A stretch of DNA of 64,000 bases from Rhabdophis nuchalis (lineage: Eukaryota; Chordata; Lepidosauria; Squamata; Natricidae): contig CM077643.1 in the NCBI GenBank assembly GCA_039707465.1, positions 329,409,419-329,473,418 on the forward strand. The letters run 5' to 3'. Shown here piece by piece: positions 25,707 to 37,084 of the stretch (within the stretch, counting starts at the first letter, position 1; every line of letters begins with the position of its first letter). The translations under genes were made by a program, and so were the position numbers. The notes below the pieces were generated by a model, which saw nothing but the letters and a program-made list of their open reading frames with translations, did no database searches and was not told where the DNA came from.

Positions 25707-26468
25707 GTCTGTCTTTATACTGGTTTTTGCTACTGCCTTTGTTAATGGCCTTTTTCGAAGCCACTTCTTAGCTAGGTCTTGGGGAGAGATCTAGGCTTAT
25801 TGGAAAATAAGAGTGTTTTTTCCCTATTCGTGATCCCATCCCTTGGTTTGCCTGATGGGGTGAAGTGTGGAACTAGGGCTGATGGATGTGCTTGATGACA
25901 GACGTTCTGAAATGAAATTATTTATTTATTTATGTGGATCATCCTTAATCTAATTTCAAAACTCGCTGTCCAGCCTGAGAAAGGAGCTGTTCAGGAGAAG
26001 GGAAAGAACAGTAGGTCTTGCTGGTTCTACTGAATGATTTGACATCTTTTTGTACTAATGTTCTTAGATGGGGTGACTGACAGGTTTCAAATAATTTGTT
26101 ATTTGTCATGGCTGCTGGACAAAGTCAAAATAATAGGAATTGCATTTAGGGATAAACTCAATTGCTTCCAACCATTATTAGCCCAAAATGAAGCAAGCCA
26201 TATTATGGTTTGACGTTATGCGTGAACTTAAGTCACTAATTTGGGGGACAGAGTGTTTTAGTTGGCCATTATTTACTAGTTGTGGTCAGTTTGAAGAGTT
26301 CCAGAAAGCAATAGATAGCTTCAAGGTTTCAAGCCCCTAGTTAATTGTATTAAAAGGCTAAATTATTTTTTCTACACAGGTAAATTATAAGTAGCTTTAT
26401 TTCTTTTTTTCATAAGACATAAGTTAAATCAGTGTAAATATTGAGGGTAGTAATTGTAGAGATTAGGA

Positions 26469-26830
26469 CAGTGATGGCTAACCTTTTTTGGTTCGCGTGC
26501 CAAAAGCAGGGGGAGCGCAGGGGGTGTGCCACACCCATAATGCTATGTGCGTGACCCCCTGCTTTTGGCGTTCTTTTTTCACCCTCCCCAGGCTCCAGAG
26601 GCTTTCTAGGAGCCTGGGGAGGGTGAAAACAGCCTCCCTTCCCCACCTCCAGAGGCGTCAGGAGCGTCTCTGAAGCCTCCAGAGGGCGAAAAATGGCCTC
26701 CAAAGAAGGCCTAAATCAGCTGGCCAGCGCACACATGTATGCTAGTGCTGATAGGGCAACGCCTCGCGTGCCCTAAGAAATGGTTCCACGTGCCACCTGT
26801 GGCACCCGTGCCATAGGTTCGCCATCACTG
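26469..26830. mobile_element. 362-bp hAT MITE with intact 8-bp duplication
   Basis: Ends CAGTGATGGCTAACC and GGTTCGCCATCACTG are inverted repeats. GATTAGGA flanks it exactly at 26461-26468 and 26831-26838. The interior has GC-rich inverted segments. No coding sequence. Confidence 0.9.
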
Positions 26831-26959
26831 GATTAGGACAAGTGCATTAAAACTCAAACTAGAAAAAGGAGGAGGTACAATTAACTAGGGGCTAATGCGT
26901 TAGATTCAACTTTTGATAACTATACTGATATACGCTTACATCTTGATACAGTATGTCTT

Positions 26960-27363
26960 TGTTAGGATATGCAGCCTTATATTGGGTTGACAATATATAT
27001 GAGTCTATGTTCTTAAGAAGTTATGTAGCTTTAAGAACTGTCTTAAATTCTGTTTGAATCTGATTGGCTGTGAGTATCAGCTATACTATATAATCAGGGT
27101 CAGGAATGCAGCTCATTCCCTGTTCGATTCCTTGTGATCCTGTGTTTTCCTGATTGCTGTTTGAGAAGCTGAAGAAGAAGGAGGTTTTGTTTGCATCACT
27201 GTAAGATAAACTCTGTTTGGTGTAGGACTGTTATCATTGTTTGAGAAGTTAGTCGGAAGAAGCATTTTCTTACTATCACTGTTTTAGAGTTTGTTTGTGG
27301 TTTACAGCAACGTATCTCTTTACTGTCCGGTGAATTACACTATTCCGCATATATTAGCTAACA
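26960..27363 (+). repeat. 5' LTR of a Ty1/copia element
   Basis: Starts TGTTAGGATATGC and ends AACA directly before a primer-binding-type site, giving about 404 bp. TGTTRGAATAT-like starts are usual for copia LTRs. No second copy of this LTR occurs in the window, so the borders rest on the TG/CA ends and the primer site alone. Confidence 0.65.
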
Positions 27364-27433
27364 TTGGTTATGGGACCAGAGTTCTGATACTGGTTCTGAA
27401 CCCAGAGTAGCTAACATTGGTTATGGGCCCAGA
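27364..27433 (+). promoter_or_regulatory. Duplicated copia primer-binding site (initiator-tRNA-Met internal type)
   Basis: TTGGTTATGGGACCAG at 27364-27379 and TTGGTTATGGGCCCAG at 27417-27432. The second is exactly complementary to the anticodon arm of animal initiator tRNA-Met, the half-tRNA primer used by Drosophila copia and yeast Ty5. Both copies follow 'tagctaaca', giving a 53-bp direct duplication. Confidence 0.7.
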
Positions 27434-27500
27434 CTGCACAGTGTAAATACCGGTTTACAGTTATAGAGTTGCTAAAACACAACAAACTACTCTGGTGAAG

Positions 27501-27815
27501 ATGGCACAAATCCAGGGTCCAAATTTGTCAGTTATTAGTTGGCTGGATGGCACCAACTACGTTTCCTGGTCCACCAAGTGCAGTCTGCTGTTGCGCAGAG
27601 AGGGACTATGGGAGGTTGTGGCGAATCCACCGGATGTGACTGCCTGGAGCGAGGATAATGCCGATGAAGCCAGAAAACTTGCAGAGTTTAAGCAAAACAA
27701 CGAAAGGGCACTTTGCATCATAGGCTTAACACTTGATGATTCCCAGCTAGTGCATATTCGGGGTGAAGTTTCTGCTACAAGATGCTGGGAGAATTTAAAG
27801 AGACTATGTTCGTGA
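27501..27815 (+). pseudogene. Copia gag, N-terminal part
   Basis: The ATG at 27501 follows the LTR and primer region. The text has the usual copia gag start (LDGTNYVSWS) and a UBN2-like capsid domain, with the ENLKRL helix near the end. A one-base frame shift near 27803 ends this frame at TGA 27813-27815. The similarity continues in the next frame from about 27805. Intact copia elements encode gag and pol in one long frame, so this copy is broken. It lies in sense orientation in SDCCAG8 intron 1. Confidence 0.85.
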
Positions 27816-28770
27816 CACTGTAGGGGCACACATATATTTAACCAGAAAGCTGTTTAGGACAAAGCTCAGCAAGGATGGAGACATGTTAGTTCATATTAAC
27901 TGCATGAAGGACATGTTTCTAGAGTTGCAAGAAAAGGGACTGAATCTTACAGACCAGCAGCAGGTGTACATACTACTCTCATCACTGGATGAAAGCTACG
28001 ACACTGTAGTAACATCATTTGAAGTGCTGCCTCAACAAGAACTTACATTAGCCAACATCTCTTCACAACTGTTAGAAGAGTCAAGACGGCGAGTGGAAAG
28101 GCAACAACTTAGAGCTGAGCCAGAAACTGTTGATGTAAATGTAAATGTAGATAACCATGTATATACTGTAAAATGTTTTAATTGTGGGGAAAAGGGTCAT
28201 GTAGCTAAGTGTTGTAAACGAGCTAAACCACAAAACATGGTTAGAGAGAGGAAACATAAATGTAATGTGACTACCTCTAGTAAGGCATCAGTGAACCACC
28301 ATTTGTGGGTTATTGACAGTGGAGCTTCACTATGTATCACTAGAGATAGAGGGAATTTTAGAAAAATGTATTCTTCAAGTAACAAGGTTTCATTAGCCAA
28401 TGGATGGAAGTTAAAGGCAGTTGGGGAAGGAATGGCTAAATGTAAATTTGTAAAGGAGGAATTGCATATGCTGTATGTTCCTAAGCTAAAGTTTAATTTA
28501 CTGTCTGTTAGAGTTTTAGTTAAGCTAGGATATACGGTTACATTCAAGGAGAATGAATGTTTGTTAGAGAAGGGTGGAACCAAGGTTACTGGAACATTGA
28601 AAGATGGCTTGTATGTATTAACTGAAAATCATATAACTAATGCTGTATGCACAAATGTGAGGCCACATGAGTGCATTCACCTACACAGACGTTTAGGGCA
28701 CATTAATTTTCAGAAGCTTAAACAGACTGCTAAGTTGGTTAGTGGGTTAAGGATGAAATCATGTGACAAA
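27805..28770 (+). pseudogene. Copia gag C-terminus, zinc knuckle, protease and GAG-pre-integrase
   Basis: Continues gag after the frame shift. In order: the capsid C-terminal part; a CX2CX4HX4C zinc knuckle (CFNCGEKGHVAKCC, about 28174-28215); the aspartic protease active site WVIDSGAS (about 28308-28331); and a GAG-pre-integrase domain whose HLHRRLGH motif begins the integrase HHCC zinc site (about 28680-28703). The frame is then cut by the TA-flanked insertion at 28773. It would otherwise run on into 29149. Not functional as it stands. Confidence 0.9.
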
Positions 28771-28772
28771 TA

Positions 28773-29146
28773 CAGTGGTACCTCGGTTCACGAACTTAAT
28801 TCGTGAATTGACTCTGGTCGCGAACCGAAGTGGTTGTGAACCGAGGCACAGTTTCCCATAGGGTTTAATGTAAATCTGGTTAATCCGTTCTGATCTTTCT
28901 TTTGGTTTTAATTCTTGAACTGACTCTGGTCGCGAACCAAATTGGTTGTGACCCGAGGCGGAGTTCGTGAACCGAGGCGGAGTTCGTGAACAGAAGCGGA
29001 GTTCGTGAACTGGACCATATTTTTATGAACTTTTCTGTTCGTGAACCGAAGCGGAGTTTGTGAACCGCACCATATTTTTATGAACTTTTCTGTTCGTGAA
29101 CCGAGTTGTTCGTGAACAGAGGCGTTCGTGAACCGAGGTACCACTG
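28773..29146. mobile_element. TA-flanked Tc1/mariner-type element inside copia pol
   Basis: The ends CAGTGGTACCTCGGTTCACG and GTGAACCGAGGTACCACTG are inverted repeats. TA flanks it at 28771-28772 and 29147-29148. The interior repeats 'cgtgaaccgaagcggagttt'-like units. Same family as 300-777. Leaving out the element and one TA makes the copia frame continuous through the integrase zinc-binding cysteines, so insertion came after the copia element. Confidence 0.9.
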
Positions 29147-29148
29147 TA

Positions 29149-29974
29149 TCTGAGTTGTAATGTGTGTAACAAAAAGAAGAGCAAACAAGCCCCTGCAAAC
29201 AGGTTAGATGGGTTCAAGATGAAGAAGCCACTGGAAGTCGTGTTTGCTGATCTTATAGGCCTGATGAAGGCTAGTTTAGGGGGAGCTTGCTATGTAATTA
29301 GTATAGCAGATCATTATTCCAGGTATGGGTTTTGCTATCTACTCAAAAACAAAGCTGAAACATTTGAGAAATTAAGGAACTGGATAAGGTTTGCCGAGAG
29401 GAAGACAAAGGGAAAGATTGTAACCATAGTCACTGATAATAGAAAAGAGTTTATGAATAACAAGGTTAAAACCATGTTAGGTACACTGGGAATAAAACAC
29501 AAGTTTTCTGCTCCACAACACAAGGCACACATTGGAGAAAGGAGTCAATCTCTACAAGCCATGGTAATAGCCATGCTGAATGATGCAGGTTTACCAATAG
29601 CTTTGTGGGGGGAGGCAATGGCATGTGCAAACAATATTCTAAACAACGTAGTGAATTCGACTATAGGTAAAATTCCATATACATTGTGGCATGGTAGGAA
29701 GCCTGATCTGAGTTATATTCACACATTTGGGTCACCTGCATGGGTAAGGCAAAAGGGGCAAAGTAAAGCTCAGAAATTAATATTTGTGGGTTACAACGCA
29801 AACCATAGGTCAAACAGGTTCTGGAAGAAAGGCACGAGGATGATTAACAGTAATGATGTAAGGTTCCTGGAATATATAAACTGGGATAAACTGCAGAATA
29901 AAAAAGAAATAATATTTGAGTCAAAACCTGAAAAAACTCAAGTAGAGAAAGAGAAAGCAGTAGAGACTACTTAG
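29149..29974 (+). pseudogene. Copia integrase core, ending at an in-frame stop
   Basis: Begins with the CNVC half of the HHCC zinc site. The rve-type core shows the catalytic acidic residues in order: Asp in VVFADLIG, Asp in IVTDNRKEF and Glu in IGERSQSL. It continues through the conserved FGSPAWV and KLIFVGY segments of the integrase C-terminal region. The frame ends at TAG 29972-29974 inside a Glu/Thr-rich tandem repeat. Vertebrate copia elements are known but sparse. Confidence 0.9.
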
Positions 29975-30100
29975 GAGGAGGTAGGAGAGGAGAAAGCAGT
30001 AGAGACTACTCAGGAGGAGGTAGAAGAGGAGAAGGCAGAGACTACTCAGGAGGAGGTAGGAGAGGACAAAGTAGTAGAGACTACTCAAGAGGGAAGAGAG
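29932..30100 (+). repeat. Tandem repeat in the copia integrase-RT linker
   Basis: Units of about 42-48 bp built on 'gcagtagagactactcagga' repeat about four times with small changes. They encode runs of Glu, Val and Thr. One unit carries the stop at 29972. Confidence 0.8.
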
Positions 30101-30140
30101 CAGGCATATATAAAAGTAGAGTCCATCCACAAGTTCTGAA

Positions 30141-30329
30141 TTGCCGAGGAGGTCAAAACAAACACCAGGCCACCTGATTGTTATCAGGCAAGTCTGGTCT
30201 ATAGGAAAAATACATTTTCTGGCAAAGTACACTGAGATAGCAACATACCAAGAGGACGATCAGACTATGTGGAAAGCTGCGATGGATAAGAAGGTGAAAC
30301 AATTAAAGAATCTGGAAACTTATGAGTAG
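30141..30329 (+). pseudogene. Start of copia reverse transcriptase, truncated
   Basis: The frame reads EDDQTMWKAAMDKKVKQLKN, which fits the opening of the copia RT domain (a W..AM.E.....N.T pattern). Recognisable pol ends near 30330. The RT catalytic core, RNase H and 3' LTR are absent. Confidence 0.7.
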
Positions 30330-31421
30330 GTTATAAAACCACAGGGGAAACATATACAAAGATTCCAAGTGAAGACATGGAAATCGAGAGAGATTACATA
30401 TAAAGGATGATAGAACAGGAAGTTAATCAGTCTGAAACTGGTTATAACGAAGGGTATGCAACAAGGCAAATACTCTCAGGGCAGGATAATGTGTGGGCTA
30501 GACACACGAATGTAATCAATCACCTGGAAATGGAGACGTATCTGCATGCACTGTGAGAGCATATGGTATACATGCAGAGGTTATTGATCAACCCAAGTCT
30601 TTAACAAACTGTAGCCTCACCAAAGACATTTGAATAATCTCTTGATTCATCCATTTTATCCCTTGTTTGCACTCAACTATGACAAGCATAATTATTTTTT
30701 CTACCGTTTATTCACATCACCTGCCTAAAAAATACGTAAATGTGTCTGAGTGATAATCACTTCAGCTTAGTAATCAGCTTTTTTATATGATTTCTCCATA
30801 GATAACTCAATATTTTGTAAAATCTTAAGCAAAATGCTACTAGATTGGAATCTAACAATCAAATTTGTGGTTGGGACACTATTAGGTCTAGCATAGTCAT
30901 TGGAAATTCATATGGCATCTGGCATATACTGCTTTTTCCTTACCTATATATAACACTGTTGTATAATATAGAGAACTTATCCATAATTATGTCTTAGTTA
31001 AATATTAAATAAATCTGCTTTAATGAATAGCGCTTATTAGTGAAAGCCTAATAAGGTTGCATTGTAGATATTCATTAATTCAGACTTGTAGCTTGTCTTA
31101 AAGGTAAACTAAAATATCTCTACCTATGGAGAGAGAGGTATATTCCTATATCTCTGACCATCTCACATTTTTTTTCATAAGATTTTTCTTAAGAGCTGAA
31201 TTATGTGTTAAGTTTATACAAATATCTCATTAAGAATTTTGTATGGACACCAATCTCAAAAAATGGACTCTGGGTTGTGTACAACAATAAATAAAAATAT
31301 ATAAAAATAGTCATTGCAAAATATATAATTAAAACAACAATGCAACTGTGAATAATGTGAAGCTGTCCAAATTCTCTGTCACATCTGCCATCTACTCCTT
31401 GAGAAGAAATTGTGAGTAGGA

Positions 31422-31552
31422 CACGGATGTCAAATGTGCTGTGTCATGTTGCTATCAGGTGTTTCATGACATTTTCCCCATTTGTGGAGCTGGGGTGGGT
31501 GTGGCTTGCACGTGATGCATCCGACCTGTGAGCCGCCAGTTTGACACCCCGG
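31422..31552. mobile_element. Short hAT-like MITE
   Basis: Inverted ends 'cacggatgtcaaa' and 'tttgacaccccgg'. The flanks agree only partly (gtagga/atagga), so the borders are approximate. Confidence 0.5.
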
Positions 31553-33930
31553 TATAGGAAGATCATGAAGATTGAGTAGTACCACCCCATCCATCAAAAA
31601 GGGATACTGGATGAAAATTGTCCAGTATTGTAGGGTCCAGCAATGGTTTCTTGAGGAAATGCTCTTTAAAAGATAAAGGAAGAACATCATCATTCAAAGA
31701 CAAATAAACCACTGCTAGAACATACCCACACAATAACTCCCCCCCCCCCCCAATCCTTTGACAAGCCAGGAAAGGTATAGATCTAAAAAGTAGGTGACTG
31801 AGCTCAATGTCCTAAGGACCTGTTTACTTCCTCAAGGTTCAAACCATTCCCAAATACCTGGGCGAGTCTCCACTTTGGTTCTCTCCTTGAGACTTGCAAC
31901 CAAGGCTGTGTCTTAACTGCAAGTGAATCCAAGTGATCCAATTATAGATGCTGAGCAAACTCCTCCAAACATCTTTGCAAAAGGTTCCCAGGGTCCTCTT
32001 TACCAAGAGGACTCACATCAACCTAAAACAGTTGTGGAATGCTAATGAATGAAATGCAGTAAGGATGGATAAGCACTGCTTCTTTATTATTTTGCTGGCC
32101 TTACAACCACAAGTAAGCCTTAATAGTGTTTTATTGAATTCATCTTCAATTGAGCATCAATGATGTTCTAGATATCTCTTTTTCGTTTCATCTTCCTCAA
32201 CTCTGGAAATCATGAATTGTAGGATCCTAGAGAGTGGAGAATTCACACAGGTACGATTCAATGCAGCACCTCAGCTGCCCATTGTCCTGTGACAACCAAA
32301 GCTTTGAATGAACTATGCATCAGAAATCTATTGGGGTTCATCATTTGCCAGGGACAGAGCGACCTAATGGTTTCAGTCTCCCTGAAGTGGAAAATGGCAC
32401 TAGAGAATCCCATATCGTAACAGCTCTCCCCATCCATGGTCATGTGACTGCATTTTGGGCACTTGGCAACTGGTCTGCAATTTATCATGACTGCAATTTA
32501 TGGGTTTTTTTTCTAGAAACCAGCATTTATTTCTGGTTTCCAGAAAAACCACCCCTTGCAAATAAAGTGTTACTTTAACAACCATTATGTTTGCTTAATG
32601 ACCACAGAAAAAAAGGTAATAAAATCCAGTATAAGCACTACTTTACAATTGTTACAAATTATGACTATGTTTTCCAGGCTTAATTACAATTGTAAGTCAA
32701 AGTGTACCTTAATTAAAATATTAAGAGATGGAATTGGAAATAAACAATCCTCCCCACAAAGCCAGACATATACACATCATAGAAAGTGTGATGCAAAACA
32801 AGGCTTTAGTAATTTGAATATTAAACAACATATAATCAAATATTTATAAATCCTATTAAACACTTATTTACAACACGAAGACGTAAAAATGTGCCAAAAA
32901 GGTAGAAAAATAGTTCATTAATTATTGGCTCATTCATCATGTCCTGTGCTAAGCACATTGGGCCACCAGTGTACTCAACAGTTTTCAGTCCACAGCTACA
33001 ATCTCTGCATTCTTCCATTTAAGGTTGATATTTTTCATATTTTCCTGAAATGTTTGGTGCCAGGTTTTCTTTGGTCTTCTTTTTCTCCAACCAACTGGTG
33101 GCATCCAACTGATTTTGCTGGATGTTGCTCGCCATGTGGAACACATTTCTAGCAAAGTGCATTCTTTGTTCTGTTACTATCTCAGAGAGTCTTCAGGAAT
33201 GTCTGCTTTTTAGATAACATGGTCTTTGTTTATAACATGGTCGCAATATGAGATCAAAGAATCCTTCTGAAACAATGTTGTTGGAAAACAGATCTTAATG
33301 AATAATTCTTGTATAGTTTTTTAGGTCTCACTGGCATAGATGGCTCTGATCTGTTCAGTTATGCTATATATATTAGTGCCCTTGTTCTATTCTTTCTTTG
33401 CTTTTATGAATTATCAAGATTTCAGTTACTCTTGTCAATATTATGTGCCAAATAGATCCGTGCAGTACTTAACTGGGAAAAGTCTGCTATTAGAATATCC
33501 AGGGGAGTACTTACTATAAAAAGTATATAATACTTTGTTGCTCTCTTTTCCCTGTAACAGATGAAGAGTACTTGAATTAAATACATTTTGGTCAGTTGGG
33601 GGACTGAACTAGTATTTTGTTCCGTATGTTTACCTTAGTGCTTTGTACTTTGCTTTAGCGCACATATATTTGAATTAATGATATTCCACTTTCCACTCAT
33701 GTAGCATTCCAAAAGAGATGTATGTCTGTCTGTCTCTCCCCCCTCCCTCCCTCCCTCCCTTTCTCTCCAGTTAAAATATATTTAGTAAGCGAACTAAGTT
33801 ATTTCTTTTAATTTCTCCTTATTCAGTTTCTATAGATATAAAAATCTTGATAATACATTTTATCTGTATTTCTTACTGAGTTGCAAAGAAACTTCTAACC
33901 ACAATGGACTTTCAAAATTATTACTTTTAG

Positions 33931-34089
33931 ATCGTGCTAGTAAAAGCCTTGATCAAGTGCAATATGTCTTCCATGAAAAAGATCCGGCCATAGGCGAAAG
34001 TACAGCTACATTGCATCAGTTATTTCCTAATTCAGGCCAAGAAGTGTCTGAAGATAACGCTTGGCAGGAACTGCAGTACAGCCATGCAG
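33931..34089 (+). CDS. SDCCAG8: SDCCAG8 exon 2
   Basis: Acceptor TTACTTTTAG and donor GTTTGA. It completes the Asp codon left by exon 1 and runs through RASKSLDQVQ, then NAWQELQYSHA. The last part matches human WPELQQSHA; the middle is poorly conserved. It ends in phase 1. The donor is weak (GTTTGA) but is supported by the frame, which continues into exon 3 as VNQLK. Confidence 0.92.
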
Positions 34090-34168
34090 GTTTGAAATTT
34101 TTCATTTGATTTTTTTTCAAACTAGAATTATTATCTTAGGTAAAATATATTTTATTGTTGTGTTATAG
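34090..34168 (+). other. SDCCAG8: SDCCAG8 intron 2 (79 bp)
   Basis: Very short AT-rich intron from GTTTGA to TGTGTTATAG. Exon phases on both sides require its removal. Confidence 0.9.
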
Positions 34169-34254
34169 TTAATCAGCTTAAAGCATTATTACGTCAACAA
34201 GAAGAAAAGGGGAGTGAAATGTCATCTTCAAAGAAGAGAGGAATGTCACCCACA
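34169..34254 (+). CDS. SDCCAG8: SDCCAG8 exon 3
   Basis: It completes a Val codon and then encodes NQLKALLRQQEEKGSEMSSS and eight more residues ending in SPT. Human has NQLKDLLRQQADKESEVSPS here. The Ser/Lys/Arg-rich end (KKRGMSP) resembles the human SRRRKMSP. Donor GTAAGT. Ends in phase 0. Confidence 0.95.
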
Positions 34255-35147
34255 GTAAGTATTATCTTCTTTTTATCTCTTGTTACATGACCACATAATT
34301 ACATATCTGTTTACAGAACAATATCTAAGTAGTATTTATGTTGTCTCGTTTGAGGAGTTATGTAGTAACCTAACAAAGGATTAGTAGGCTAGCCTATATA
34401 TAAGCTTTTGTGTTTATTTTAAGTTACCTATTGTTAGTTCAGCATTATACATCTATATATTGTGCATTGTGTATGATATGACAAGGAGAAGCATAAAGAT
34501 GAGATTAAAGAGAAAGGTTATGAATTTATTTGGTATAGAGCATATGTAAGCACGTTATGGTTCTTTTAGTTGATTTTAACAGTAGAGATGTAGTTCTGAA
34601 ATTCCTGCAAGTTTCTTTATGTATGCCACACTAGCCGTACCCGGCCACGCGTTGCTATGGCTTAGTCTGGTTAAATGGGAAAGAAAGAAAAGAGAAAGCA
34701 CACATTTCTAATATGTTTCAGGAAATGAATGCTATGGTAAACGACACAGCTCAATTCCAATGCCCGCCTTCTGCCCGCCTTGCCCGTTTCGCATTGGTAC
34801 GGCGCCCGACCAGCCTGGCTACTCACCATCGCCATTAGCCACTGCGTCAGAAATACTGATGTAATTCCCACTCCATTTCTATGGAAACAGAGACTCAGAT
34901 TCGTAGCTCCTTCTGGGTAGCATGGTTTTGTCCCACCCATTTGCTGCAGTCTATAAGGGAATTTTTCTTCACCGCTACTACAGCTCCCGAGATGCCTCGC
35001 GAGGATGAAGAGAATGAGAAAATAGAGGGAGGGAGGGAGAGAGAGAGAGGGCTTTCTCAAAGCAATCATTGAAGAACTTTCAGAGATTTAAGATTTTGAA
35101 CAAACGAACATTTACATTTTTATTTATATAGAATATTGATTTTTGAA

Positions 35148-35372
35148 CCTTGTTAGCACAGTGGTTAGAATGAAGCAATGCAGGCTAACTTTTCCCACAG
35201 CCTAGAGTTCGATGCTAATGGGGCTCAAGACTGACTCAGACTTCCATCCTTCTGAGGTTGATAAAATGAAGACTCAGATAGTTGAGGGACTATGCTGACA
35301 TTTGTAAACCTCCCAGAGTGTACTGTAAAGCACTATGGAGTGGTATATAAGTCTAAGTGCTATTTCTATTGC
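35148..35372 (+). mobile_element. Sauria-type SINE copy
   Basis: tRNA-like head 'ttagcacagtggttagaatg' with a B-box-like 'agttcgatgc', the body 'gactcagacttccatccttc', and the tail 'agtgctatttctattgct'. Confidence 0.85.
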
Positions 35373-36689
35373 TGTTTTGCACATGTGTGTAAAAGTTTCA
35401 AAACTTCTACTTGAAGTAAAAGATAATTATTGAATCCACTGTTCTCCATAGCACTGCTTGGAGAGTCCAAGGATGGGTAAAATCAGCCTCGCTGCCCTAG
35501 GACTGAGTGACAATTTCTTTGACCACGCCTCCTTTGCCTTCCTGTGGTCAGTTTTTAAAAACTCAGTCCGCCCATTAGGACTAATATTGGAGAGTTCTCA
35601 GGAATTTGGCAAAAGGCTGAATTTATCCAGGGATTCTCCAACAAAGTACAATTTCTTATTAATGAGATTCAAGATTTAAGAAATACAAGACAAAAGAATC
35701 AAATTTAGCAAAATTTAAAGAAAATATTTATTTGTTTATTGTCTTTTTCTTGCTAAATGTATGGAGATGTGAGGATAAATGCAACATTTCTTCAACTCTT
35801 TTTAAACTGATAAAGGGTTTGCCATCATAAGATGTTTATTTTATTATTTATTAAGCACTACAAATTTATATGCTTTAATGGAAGCTAATTAAAAATATTC
35901 CCCAGTTAGAAGTTATTACACTGAATGAAAAAACATTAAAAGGTCTCTTTAAAAAGTGGAATTTTAATATAAAATTTTAAAGAGTCTCAAGACTATTTAA
36001 CATTACAGAGAGGAAGTGAGTTCAAAAGGATATGAGAGATTGTTTATCATAAATCAATTTTATTCATTAAATTTCTATGCTGCCCATCTCACTAATACAC
36101 TGAGTACTTTACAATAAAATAAAAAGTTGAAAAGTGCTCATTCATTAATTCATTCATTCACTTACTAAAATTTATAATTTGCCCGGTTCTGAGATTCAGG
36201 GCAACTTAAAAGTATATAAAAGACTTGCAACATAAATCATAAAGTTACACCTGAAACATATCATTAAAACACTTCAGAGCAAACAAACGAACATTCCTAA
36301 TGCCCTGGTAAAGAGTCAGGTCTTCCAAAATGATAGGAATGTGGGGATTCTATGAATTTCAAGGGATAGCATATCCATAGCACTAGGGCCATCACAGAAA
36401 ATGCTTGTTTCTATCTTCCGTCCTCCTTTGTAGTCCTTCAATCCAGAGGGGAAACCCATATCATGCCTTCTGAGCCTGATTTAATGTAAATGATGGTACT
36501 TTGATAGATAATAAAATATATAAAGATGAAGCTGTGATGAAAACATGTCAGGATACTGATAGAGGATAATATTTGTAGCTCACAGTTGAAATGAGGGGTC
36601 TTGGGTGCTCCCTGAGTTTGGTTATTTTGTTGTAGACATTTCATCACCCAAACTAGATAGCATCATAAGCTGCTTCAACTGGTGGTGAA

Positions 36690-37080
36690 TGTGGTGCAGT
36701 ATCTGAGGGCTCCAGAGTGGTCCATGTTGCACCTCTGCGAGCTACACTGGCTGCAGGATTGTTTTTGGGTGCAATTCAAGGTGTTGGTTATTACCTATAA
36801 AGTCCTACATGGTATGATCCAGGTTACTTGAGGAAACATCTCACACATGGTATAGGCTTGTCCCACTCATGCTGCCAGAGGAGGCATGCCACAGAATCTG
36901 CCAGTCAAGGAATTCCAGCTTGCAGGGTCAAGGAGAAGAGCTCTGCTGTGGTCTCAGCCCTTTGGAACATCTTGCCCTGGATTGAGATTGTCTCCTGCTA
37001 TCCTGACCTTGAAAACCTGGCTCTCCCAATTGGCCTGGAGTTCCAAAGGAAAGGGGGGGAGTACTATTCTGGAGGTTTTA
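36690..37080 (+). mobile_element. L2/Rex-like LINE remnant, C-terminal coding part
   Basis: Decayed translation contains GYLRKHLTHG and, later, SSAVVSALWNILP. This fits the reverse-transcriptase C-terminal region of L2/Rex1-type LINEs (Y..DLL...R.....G.RAFS...P.LWN.LP). Stops and frame changes are present. Class assignment is from memory. Confidence 0.55.
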
Positions 37081-37084
37081 GCTA

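Larger units (their letters stand above)
25370..33930 (+). other. SDCCAG8: SDCCAG8 intron 1
   Basis: An 8.6-kb intron between GTGAGG and TTACTTTTAG. It carries CR1, SINE, hAT and copia insertions, listed separately. The tracts 25720-26460, 30600-31420 and 31560-33900 show only AT-rich sequence, a (TTTA)n run at 25918-25936, poly-C at 31739-31751 and a (CTCC)n tract at 33736-33765. The stretch 32400-32700 weakly resembles the TA-flanked family at 38924. Confidence 0.85.
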
